DNA from: Cordylochernes scorpioides | Lineage: Eukaryota > Arthropoda > Arachnida > Pseudoscorpiones > Chernetidae | NCBI GenBank assembly: GCA_030710605.1 | Contig: CP092874.1 | Span: forward strand, 22,075,791-22,139,790 | Direction: 5' to 3' | DNA: 64,000 nt | Part shown: one piece after another, positions 48,401 through 60,400 of the stretch | Position numbering within the stretch: the stretch's first letter is position 1 | How the letters are laid out: the number at the start of each line of letters is the position of its first letter | The notes under the pieces: generated by a model | Database searches by the model: none | Told to the model about the DNA's origin: nothing | Seen by the model: only the letters and a program-made list of their open reading frames with translations | Made by a program: the position numbers and the translations under genes

Positions 48401-51400
48401 AGGTCCATTATTCAACATGAACACATATCCGGTGGTTGATTTTCTTGTGTCTAGGTCTCCAGCAAAATCAGCATCGGAAAAACCTATCAGAGTTGAAGTG
48501 CAGGAACTCCCACCAAAACAAATACCGATGTTTTTCGTAGCTTTTAAGTATCCAAATATTTTCTTTAATGCGGTCCAATGTGAAGGTCCTGGGTTGTTCA
48601 TAAATTGGCTAACCCTGCTGACTGCGTAGGCAATATCAGGTCTAGTTCCAGTCATGAGGTACATTAAACTACCAATTGTCTGTCTGTATGGAATCTTGTT
48701 CATTTCTTCAATTTCCTGATCATCCTTTGGGCACATCTCTTTTGTTAGTTTTGAGTAAGGATCAGAAGGTACAGATTGTAACTTAATATCAAGAAGGTTG
48801 TAATGTTCAAGTGTTCTTTCAATGTATGAGGCTTGATGCAGAAATAACATTTTAGTTGTTCTATCTCGATATATTTGTAGGCCAAGGAAATAATCGGCAG
48901 TAAAAGTTTTTATTTCAAAATTGGAATTTAAGTACTGTACTATATAATCTAAATGTTGTTTATTTACACTGCAGATTAAGCAATCATCTACATATATTGC
49001 AAGTAATATGTAAGCCTGTTTACATTTCATTGTATAGACACATGAATCTGATATGCTAGGTTTGAGATCAAACTTAATTAAAAACTCATGAAATTTCTTG
49101 TTCCACATTCTGGGGGATTGCTTAAGACCATAGATGCTTTTCTGAAGAGAGCAAACATGATTTGAAAATCTGGGTTTTCATAACCTTGGGGTTGTTCCAT
49201 GTAAAGTTCTTCTTCCAAATCACCATTCAAGAAGGCAGATTTTACATCTAACTGAATCATTTCCATATCAAGTGATGCACAAAGTGATAAGATTGTTCTA
49301 ATTGAATTGAATTTTACTACTGGAGAAAAAGTTTCACCATAATCAAGTCCTGGTTTTTGTGAATAACCTTTCGCAACTAGTCTAGCCTTAAACATTTTAT
49401 TTGATCCATCTGCATTTTGCTTTATTTTGTATACCCACTTGCATGCAATAGCTTTTCTGTCTGATGGTAGTGTCACATACGTCCATGTTTGATTTTTCAT
49501 CAAGGAATTGAATTCATCGTCCATAGCTAGTTTCCACTGTTTTGAGTTTTGTCCTACAATTGCATCTTCATAGTTCAATGGTTCTTGGTCATGGACATAA
49601 CAAGCATATGAAATAGCTCTTGTACAGCTGGTTGATGTTTGTTCATTTTCTCTGATTCTATTCCTGAGAGGGTATCGACATGATTCTTCTGGTTTGGAAC
49701 TGGTATTTGTGTTATCAACACTTTCTTCACTGTATATAGTTACCTGCTCTTGTTGGTTATCCTGAATATTTTCTGATGTATTAGCTTCAGTAAATATTAC
49801 ATCTCTGCTTATGATAATTTTTCTAGCAATAGGATCCCACATTCTATAATTTTTGTTAGTTTCAGTATATCCAACAAAAAATGTACGAATACTCTTTTTG
49901 TCTAATTTCTTTCTGTTATCTTTTGGTATATGCACATAAGCGTTACATCCAAAGGTTTTCAAATGTAAGATGGAGGGTTTTCTCTTGTACCATATTTCAT
50001 AAGGTGTAGAATTTCCCAATACTTTAGTAGTACATCTATTTAAGAGATAGACTGCTGTGTTTACGGCTTCAGCCCACAGTTCAAGCGGCATTTTTCTTCC
50101 ATGTAACATGCATCTAGCTGATTCAACTATTGTTCTGTTATCTCTTTCAGCAATTCCATTCTGTTCTGGGGTATATGGAGCAGTGAGTTCATGAACAATT
50201 CCTAGAGATTTTAGATAATCAGAAAAATTCTTATTTAAGAATTCTGTGCCATTATCTGTTCTGAATCTTTTTATTTTATTTCCAGTTTCAGTCCTAACTC
50301 TTTTTACAAATTCTTTAAATTTCTCAAGTACATCTGATTTATGCCTAATGAAGTAGGCCACTCTAAATCTTGAAAAATCATCCTTGAATGATACAAAATA
50401 TAATGATCCACCTGGTGATCTTTTACTCATTGGTCCACAAACATCTGAATAGATCAGCTCTCCTGGATAGGTCGAATTTGGACTTGTTGACGCGTGAAAA
50501 ACCTTTCTATTTTGTTTTCCATAGATGCATGCTTCACATAGTAAAGAATCAGGCTTTTCTCTAATTTTAATGTCGTCTTCAAAAACATTATTTTCAAACA
50601 TTTGGGTTAATTTTATAGGATTTACATGACCCATTCTTTGATGCCATATATCTAGACTTAACTGAGCAACATGAGTTTGTGAAGATTGCTTTGCTTTAAT
50701 AAAAATTCTATAAAGATTTGAATTGTCCTTTATTCCAGTAACTAGCACTTTAGAATTTTTAGTCAATTTTATCTGATTTCCTTTACAAATGAGCGTCAAA
50801 CCATGTTTTGTTGCAGTAGATATTGAGAAAAGATTAGTCTCCAATTCAGGTACATAGAGAACATCCAAAAGAGTTGCATTAATTTTCTGACTATCAACAT
50901 AAGAGAGAATATCAATATTTCCCTTACCTTTTGCATAGATCTGCTTTCCATCTCCAAGGCACACAGGATGAACACCTTCTGGTATTTCTTCGAACGTAGA
51001 GAACCATTCTCTTCTGAAAGTCATGTGATCCGTTGCTCCAGAATCTGCAATCCAGGAATCCTTTGTTTCAGCGAGGAAGGCACTTGTCTCAGCTGAAAAA
51101 AGCACAGCTATCATCTCTGGATGAAGAACTTGGCTGTTGTCCTTTTTGTTCTTCCTTTCTTTTATAGCATTCTTTCCACCAATGTCCTTTCTTCTTGCAA
51201 TAACCACAGTGTGTGTTCTTCTTTTTATCTTTAATGGATTGTTGATGCTGCTGTTGTTTGTTGGAAGCTGTTGAATTTCTGTTGAACTTTGAAAAAGTCA
51301 TCAAGGCATTATCTGGTTTAGAATTTCCTGAAGAATCCCAATGATCCTGTAAGCTTTCTTCTTTCAGTAATCTTGCCGTCAAGTTTTCTAGTGTCTTTTC

Positions 51401-54393
51401 TTCTGATGAAACTGAATCCCATGCTGTTATGAAATTCTTGTATTTATCAGGCAAGCTGCAAATTATCTTTGTAATTAGGGCAACATCAGAGATTGGCTCA
51501 CCTAGATCTTTCATTTGTTGTGCCAGAGTTTCAACTTTGGAAATATGAGTAGCAATGTTATCATTTGGATTCATTTTATATTCGAAAAATCTTTGTTGCA
51601 GCAAATATTTGTTTGTTTCAGATTTCAGTTCATATATTGTTGATAATTTCTTCCACATTTCTGCTGAAGTCTGGCAATTAACAATCTGTTGAAGATATTT
51701 AAACTCTAGAGCAGTAGTGATCAGCATTTTGGATTTTGCATCTTTCTTTTTCCAGTTAGAGAATTTTGCAATATCCTCTATTTCAGGTTTTACCTCAGAG
51801 CCATCAGTTATACTGAGAAGATCTTTTGCTTCTAGAATAATCTTCATTTGAAATTTCCATAGATTAAAATTATCGCCGTTTAATTTTTGAATTTGTGGAA
51901 GTTCAGTTGTCATCTTGAGCAAGCAAACAAATTTCAGCTTAGATAAACAAAAATATTTGATACCAACCAAGCTCTGCTGCCATGTAAGAATAAAACAGAG
52001 GTTGGATCTCAGAAAGTATGTTTAATTATCAAATAGATTATATTTAGATGACAAACAATAGAGAGTTAAGAGAAGAAGGTAAGCCGAGCATGAGTCAACA
52101 AGCAAAACTGAAACCTATATACAGTTACGTAATGTCTGGGGGAAGTGGCCGTTGCTAAGCGACAGCCGAGGTGCGAGTCACTTTTCAACACAAAAAAACT
52201 AATCAAAATGCAGCTGAAAATTTTCCTCAGGTTTATAAAAAGCGATATGCAAAATTTGGTACCAATTGGTTCAGTAGTTTTTGAGTTTATCGCGAAACAG
52301 ACAGACAGACATTGACTTTTATATATATAGAGATATATGTTCTCTTGTAGGTGACAATATCCCCCTAACCTTAAAGAGAATCATTGCACAAGTAAGAAGC
52401 CTTTTTGTAGTACAGATAATTAATCATGTTTCACTATTGAAAACTACGACCATAAAATGCACCTTATGCAACTGTGAATTTAGTCTCGATTTTCCACACT
52501 ACATGTTCTTCTGCACGGCAATGGAAGAAGAAAGATAAATTCTTTGTCAAGAGACCGGCTATAATAGCAATTCGCCTTATGTTTTGATGGCAAAAGTCGA
52601 AAATCTAGACCCTTTGCATTCGCTTTTTATAAATACTGGAAATCAGCTCAATCAAAATGTTTAGCACAGACACCGGATCCAACTCGATAATTGGTCGAGG
52701 TCAATACCCAATATTTGTATATAACTATGATGCTAATCTGTTATTTATTTATTTTGTCCTACCGGGAGAATCCTGTATGGCACGTGTGCCCAATAAAGGC
52801 TATTGTTGTTGAGGTTGTTCTCCTGTAGAAGGGCAGAGATGCCCGAAAGCGAGAGACTGTATTAATAAAATAAAAAGAAACTGGAAACCTTTATAATTGT
52901 TTAATTAATACCCTCTCTTCTTGATAAGGTACACAATTTGGATTATAGATTAGAAACACAAGGTAAACAAGACCAAATCTAAATATATTAGTGTGTGACG
53001 TTTTGGTAACAGTGTTGTTACCATCATCAGACAAAAGTACTGAATGGATTTTGTCTTATTACCTTGTGTTTTTTCTTCTTCTTTTTCTTCACCCAATGAG
53101 TAGAAAGCCTTAAAAATGCTGATAAGGCACACTTTGGATCGTAGATTATAAACAAAGGTAATAAGACCAAATCCAAATAAATAAATAGTGTGTGACATGG
53201 CGCAAGCCATCAGCAACTTTCAGTTGCATGATAAGGATATGCCTTTTTTTTCTTAATGTAAGAAAATAGTTTGTGACTTTCCACTCATCATTCCAGGTTG
53301 TCAACTATGTAACCAGTCGTGCTATAGGATGTCAAATGTGCAGGTGCTGTGATCACCATGCCGGCTGTGAGGACCTTCGCCCTCTTCGCTGGAATGGCCC
53401 TATTTACCGACCTGGTCCTGCAGATGTCCACTTTTGTGGCCTGCCTCGCTCTGGATGCTCGCCGCAAGGGGGTCTGTTCTCTACCTTCCTGCAACACTCT
53501 TTGATTTCCAGACTTAAGTCTTCTTACAGTGCAATGTTCTCCAGTATAACAGCAAATATGGTGCAATGGCTATCAGCTCACATTGGAATTCCTGGAAATG
53601 AGCTGGCAGATTCTCTGGCAAAGGCTGGAGCTTTTGGCCTACCTGAAGCCAGGGAATCTACCACCCAACTAGACAAAAGAGACCTCCTCCGTATCATCAA
53701 AACCCAATGCCTGCATGAATGGAAATCTAATGCTGCACATGACTGGTACAGAGTAGGAGGGACAAGCGCCGGTTCTGTTCACCAAAGAGAACAACGTTCT
53801 TTGATTTTGATTTCCAGACTTAAGTCTGGTCATCTACAGACAATGACTTTCCAGAATGGTTGCAAGGTTTTCCCACTATATACTAAGTGCAATTCTCAAC
53901 CTGCAACAACCCCAAAACACATTATTGATTGTATTGACTCATCCATTGATGAGCTCTACTCATCCCCGGGATACACCATTAAAATTCTCAAGCTTTACAA
54001 GCTTGATACCTTAATATGATTGAGTGGAGATAAGAAAGAAGACTTTACCTTCCCCTTTACTCCCTGTTACTTTGAATTGAACATAGAATCAACATAAAAA
54101 AAAAAAAAAATCATAAGACGCCGCTATTATTTTTATTAACTCGATTAAAGTAAGCTTCGGGCATATACCCTTCTTCATCTAACTAAATTTATTTATTTGG
54201 ATATATTTCCTTATGTTTCTATTCTATAATATAAACTGCGTGCCTTATCACTAACACAGATTGGTATAAACAGTAAAACCCTGCTAAAATGAAACTGAGA
54301 TATAGCGAACCTTTCCTTATAACAAACTGTTTTATAATTTATACTGTTTCTATTTAACATTTAACCTTATTTAAACATATTTATAATATAGTT

Positions 54394-54426
<33 letters not shown>

Positions 54427-57400
54427 TAAGAAAAAGGCATCTCCTTATCGTGCAACTGAAAGTTGCTGGTGGCTGGCGCCATCTTTCGGAATAAATATCA
54501 ACCATTCTCGGAAGGAGATGCCTTTTTCTTAATTTATACACCTTATCCCAGTACAATATCACATTTGTACTATTTTTTCACATTGTGTAGCGTCCTCACG
54601 CAATTCTGGCCTTAACTACCCGTTTCATGTTTTTCAGGATGCCTTAAATACCATTTTTTTTTTTTTTTTTTTTTTTGAGGTACAGCTTGCACCACGCTGA
54701 TGAGGGCCAACAGCCCGAAACGCGTCCGTGGTTAGCTTTTCTTGATTAATCAAGAATGGGTATTTGGCCAATTCTGGAATAATTAAAAATCAACGAGAAT
54801 GGTTGATATTTATTCTGAAAGATGGCGCCAGCCACCAGCAACTTTCAGTTGCACGATAAGGAGATGCCTTTTTCTTAATTTATACACCTTATCCCAGTAC
54901 AATATCACATTTGTACTATTTTTTCATATATATATATAGAGCCATGCAATACCGTACCACGCTTAGATGAATTACCTATTTATTATGGCTCAATTGATGA
55001 TACAAACAGTGTTGCCGGATCTTTATATTTACACAGATTATACTATATACAACACAAACCTAAGATAATCCCAATTTTATTTTATAATACCCATAACTAT
55101 GGGTATAAAGAACCATGGCTATAGTGAACCAAAGGTTCAAATACGCTACAGGAAGGTCACTAGATGAGAGTGTTGGATACCAACAGATCAAATTGGTGAA
55201 TATTTGTCACCATATAGTCACTAAAAATTAACCTGATTGACGCTAGCAACAATACCAAACTGTTTGTTGTTGTTTCTTATCCCCTTGTGTAAAGATTACC
55301 CAAATTCCATGAGTTCATGCTCCATGACCTGTTTTATGATAAGCAGTGGCCTTTCCCAAAGGTCCTGTGCATATACCAAACTGTATTGTGTGGTTTTCTA
55401 TATATATATATATACTAGACGTATGACCCGGCTTCGCCTGAGAATTCCCCCGATTGCAATTTCCTTCATACTGAAAGTACATCAATAATAAATATTAGAA
55501 GTGCCATAGAATAGCAATACAGAAGTAACATAAACTACAGGAAAAAAAGTGTGTGTGATAGCAAAAATTGTATTATATTAGTGTTTAGGTATTTGATTTA
55601 ATTAATATAGTTGATATAATAATATATATTTATATTATATATAATATAAATGAGTTTTAAAAATTGTAAAAAAAAAAATGCATTGGCCAAGAATCGAACC
55701 CGGGCCGCCCGCGTGGCAGGCGAGCATTCTACCACTGAACCACCGATGCTTATAAAAAATGGCCATATTTGGGTATTCATTCCATTCCGGATTACTCCGC
55801 ATAAAAAAAAAGTTCTTCAAATGAAAAAAAGAAATAGCCAAAAATACTAATCAAAATGTAGCCAAAAAATTTTTTCAGGTTTATAAAAAGCGACATGCAA
55901 AATTTGGTACCAATTGGTTCAGTAGTTTTTGAGTTTATCGCGAAACAGACAGACATTGACTTTTATATATATAGAGATATATGTAGATAGAAAGGAGAGC
56001 GGGAGAATACCTATAACCTATATGTAAATATGATATCAAATAATTATAGCTCTCTATGTACATATTTCCCATATATAACTATATTTATTATAATTTATTT
56101 CCCTATCTTTTTCTTTCCTATCATTTTTTAATTTTATTATTACAGAAGCACTATCAGACTATTGTGCTATATTAGAATTATTTACATATATATCTTTAAT
56201 TATTTACACGATGAATAAGTAGTGAATTGTAAATCTGTGATACAAATTGCTCTAAACTTGCCAAAGTGTTCATAAGATTGAGTATATACAGAAAGATGAT
56301 TTGGCATTTTCCTATCATTAGTGTATCTCTCAGGAGAATCTGTAGATATATTAGACAAAAGGTCATAATAAAGGTATGATAGATGAAGAGACTGAGTGAT
56401 AGTTTGTTGGCAGAGTGGACGTCTGGACCTACTGTGTTGCATAAAGGCAGCGACCAAGCCGACCTTCGAAGCCACCAGAGGCAGCATCTACAACTTCTTT
56501 GACAAATACTTCTCCCATTGGCTGATGCATGATGTGGCCAGGTACATTCTGGTAAGTGGCCTGACTCCTTCTAAATACTGTTGCACCAAGTTGCAGCTTT
56601 TCAGGGTTGTCGACCTTGGTTTCTTCCTTCTTGGTGTTATACACGTTTCCCGAGCGCGTTTCCATATTCAAAGCAAATAAATAAAAGTAAAAGTAAATAA
56701 AAATAAATTACCTTTCAACAATATTGTGTTTATTTATTCGTGGTCTTCCTCGTAGGTCGTGATCCGCCGTCTTCCTCTAGGTCCTCTCTCCCTCCAATAA
56801 CCCATCAAGATTTATATACAATAAATATTACAAAAGGAATGGAACTATAAAAAGGAATGATGATAATCTAAATATTCTGTTTTAAATGAATATTAAATAT
56901 CATAGAATATTTTGAATAAATGTAAGGCGCATTAAAATTGATGCAACAATTATGACACAACCTACTAAGTGTTTCTGTGAATATGCAAAATTTAAACCAT
57001 TATTGTACTATCTTGAAGATAGAAGCTGCCTGGCCAACATTCATATTTCTTTTAAAAATATCGACACTTCGGTTTTATTTTCTCAATGTTTCAACAAAAA
57101 TCTTTTTTGTCTTCGTCAGGAGAAATAAAAATAAAGCATTTGGCGCAAGGGGTTAAAAAATTATTTTTGTTAAAACGTTGAGAAAATAAAACTTAACTGA
57201 CCCAAGTGTCTATTTTTAAGAATTATTGTACTAATTATATTTTATAATACAATATAATTCGGCTTATGATTGTGAAATGACATTTGAAAATTTATCCAGC
57301 ATGTGTTTCTTTTGAACAAAAACTGTGGGTTCAATTCCCATCCCTGGACATTTATTTTTCCGTTTATCATTACTCTTTACAATTCATCCTTTCATTCTTC

Positions 57401-60400
57401 ATCCCTAAGATTAGAAATTATTGTTATTTCTCCTTAAAATAAGTTTCGATTTTTCGTTCAAAAGAAACACATGCAGGATAAATTTTCAATTGTCGTTTCA
57501 CTAATTATATTACCATTATATATTGTCATCCTTAATGTTTTCTAAGGGATAAAGGGTTTCTATTCAAATCAAACCTGGTGTTGGTTTATAGTCAGTTAAA
57601 GTATGTAGTTTGGTTGAGATTTGGAAAAAAAAAACCTGGAATTATGATGTTATCAAAGAAATTTTACTATAAAACTAATAATTTTAATTGGATTAGGAAC
57701 CCTTATACAGGGTAAAACAAATGAAAACATTAAGGTGTGAATGCTCTTACACTATTTATAATTATGGTATATATGAAAATCTAGTGTAAATTGATATACA
57801 TTACTACATTAAGTCATAATAGTATTAATAGACACATAGACATCCCTGATATATACAAAGCAATATTGCCATAGTGTACCTTAGGTGACCATTGCCAGTA
57901 CGTTTTATTTTGGCTTGTTTTACTCATGCTGCCTTAAATTGAATTGTATCTTAAACGTGAAGCTTCTTTTGATTTCCCACTTGGCATGCTCGGGGCACGC
58001 GGATATTTCTTACTGTTACTTTTCTCACTAATTTGCTAATACGTTTGTTTTTCTTGTATATATGCTAATTTTTCTCAATATGGATATATATATAAGATGC
58101 AAGTTTATTTAAATATGATGTCCTGTAGAAGGGTTATTGACTCGAAAGCTCGCCTTTATTAAAACTTATAAGAAACGCATCCTCGCACGCTTTAAATCTA
58201 TTACTTACATTCTTTAGAGGATTCCAACCTTCTTTACATACATTACTACATATATGTCATAATATATACTCTTTCAGGAATAATAAAGCCAACCTACAGA
58301 CAACCCAGAGAGAGACAGGATGTAAAGTCCGGTCACTTGAGACAGCAGCGACATTCCAAGGGTTGACCACTGGGGTCCGTTACTTAACACCTTGGGACTT
58401 TGAAGACAGTTGGGGATTATGTGCGACACGAACGGCCGCTCGGCGGTAACAGGCCCGTCTCTCCCTCTTCTTGGTTGTCTTGGGCCCTCTTTCAAATTCT
58501 GATGTCCTTATTTCTCTTTCCCACCACATAATACCTCATATATATGTTATATAAAATAAAATATTGGATTTTCTGCTTGATTTTGGATATTTTGTGGATT
58601 ATGCAATGGCAATGTTAATTGAGCTAAAGGAATATATTAAAAACATAATTTGTTAAAAGTACTGCCTGGCTTAAGGCGTAAGAATCTAAAAAATGAAAAA
58701 CTTATTTACATAATGTATAAAAGATTTGAGCCGGCCATTGGGATAAAACAACAACGAGTTTTTATAGGAGAAGAGTGACCTCTGGAGGTCGATTTAGCAG
58801 AGTATTTGAATCAATGAAATTATATAATTTAAAATAAAATAATATTTTTATATAACATATATATAGAAAAGAAATGTTGTGTTAATGATTATTTGTAATT
58901 ATAAGTGGTGGATGATGGTAAAGACTGTCACAGACTGTTGATGTTCCAGCTGGTGGTATTTGCTGGATGGGCCTGTCTGTCTCTCGCTGTCATCCCTCAG
59001 ATAGAGGTGGGGATGGACCAGCAGCTCTCCATGCCCAGGGTAAGTTCCTCCCTTCCTTTTTTTTAAAGTGTTGTTGTTCTCTGACAAAGATAGTTTTTTT
59101 TTTTGCTTTCCCTAGTACATGTGGTACAGGCCATGATAATCATGGTGGGTAGAAGTAGGCGACTGCTTTTACTGTAAGTGCACCACATGTTTACACACGT
59201 GAAAAGCAGTTCGACTTTTCACTTACAAATAAATATGCCAGAGCCCCGTTTGGTTACTTGCACTCGCTTGGACTTTTGCAAGAATCGGGGGTCATTGGAG
59301 CATTTTTTTTTTTATCAGAAAAAAGTGCCCAATGCAGGAATCGAACCCGGGTCGTAGCAGTCGAAAGCCAACGGTTTAGACCATCTTTCCACCGATCCCC
59401 CACAAAGATAGTAAGAAACCTATGTAGATTTCTAGGATAATAGAACCCCTCATACCTAAAGCTACTTGACACAAAAAGAGAGAATGAAAAATCCAGTAGA
59501 ACCTCTCAGTAAAGAACAATACTTAGTTGAATAGCCAAAATGTCCTTTATAAAGAGGTGTCTTCTTCTCAGTGAGTTGCTAATTAGTAAAATGTCAATTT
59601 TGGAAATATGAAAACTGTCCTTTGTAGAGAGGTGTCATATAGTGGGAGTTTCCTCTTGTGGGGAGGTTGCTCTACTCTATTTTGAAGGATTTTGACTGTT
59701 TATTCAATATGTAAATACAGTAGAACATTTATCTCAAGAACAATACCTAATACAGGGCTAAAGTGTCTTTTAGAGAGAAATGTTCTCTTGATGTAGGGCA
59801 GTTGACATGGAAAGTTTTGGGTATGAAAACTGTCCTATGTAATGTGTCCCTCTAGCTGGAGTGTTCTCTCTTAGAGAGCTTCTACTGTACTTACCTATCA
59901 ACATATATAGTCACGACCGTCTTTCCTCAATTCCTCATCGCTGTCACCGATGCGCGCGCATCATCATTATGATCATTATCTTCTATAGAAGCTTCTATCT
60001 TTATAATTATGTATATTTACAAAAAGTCAATTCGCTCGCGCCTCTAGTGGTGAAAATGAGGGGTAATACCAGCTGACCTAATGTACATGTAAAGTTTGGA
60101 GCGGGACGTTTCACAAGAGTGACATCCACGGCTCCAATTTATAATTGTAACAAATAGTATTTGAATCAAAAACATTCAATCAGGTAAAACACGGGCGTTG
60201 CCCGGGTCATTCGGCTAGTAATAATATAATAGGGTAATACCTCTTCATCATGAGCCTCATAATAGTATTTTTCATGATATCACCGTTTAGAGTGAAGAAG
60301 TAAACCAAGCTCAATTCCCCAAATACAAACTATATACACATAGTCACCTTCATTAATTATATTACGAATGTATTATACCAGAGGAAAGGACACATGTTTC

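Larger units (their letters stand above)
48032..52190 (-). mobile_element. Ty1/copia LTR retrotransposon, 4159 bp
   Basis: Two 208-bp LTRs (48032-48239 and 51983-52190) start TG and end CA on the plus strand and look identical. They are flanked by the 5-bp duplication caaaa (48027-48031 and 52191-52195). Inside the 5' LTR (right) a primer site TGGCAGCAGAG resembles the complement of the initiator tRNA-Met 3' end. A purine-rich tract (tcaggtgggag) borders the 3' LTR (left). The order protease, integrase, reverse transcriptase, RNase H is copia-type. It runs antisense to NPC1. The coding region is broken. Confidence 0.93.
47604..52340. repeat. tRNA-Gly-bearing repeat, split by the copia insertion
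   Basis: The left part 47604-48031 and right part 52191-52340 together match 185-752. The right end is 'cagtagtttttgagtttatc' followed by TATA and 'gagatatatgt'. The copia element is therefore nested and younger. Confidence 0.7.

Noticed and set aside
53273..54019. A single open frame joining NPC1 exon sequence to LINE RNase H
   Set aside because: The frame through the exon part is not the NPC1 frame. The fusion is accidental; the exon is read in another frame and spliced at 53471.
59330..59400. tRNA gene with B box 'aatcgaacccgggtcg' on the minus strand
   Set aside because: It is the tRNA-like head of SINE-A, present in many copies. The acceptor stem does not close, so it is not a separate tRNA gene.
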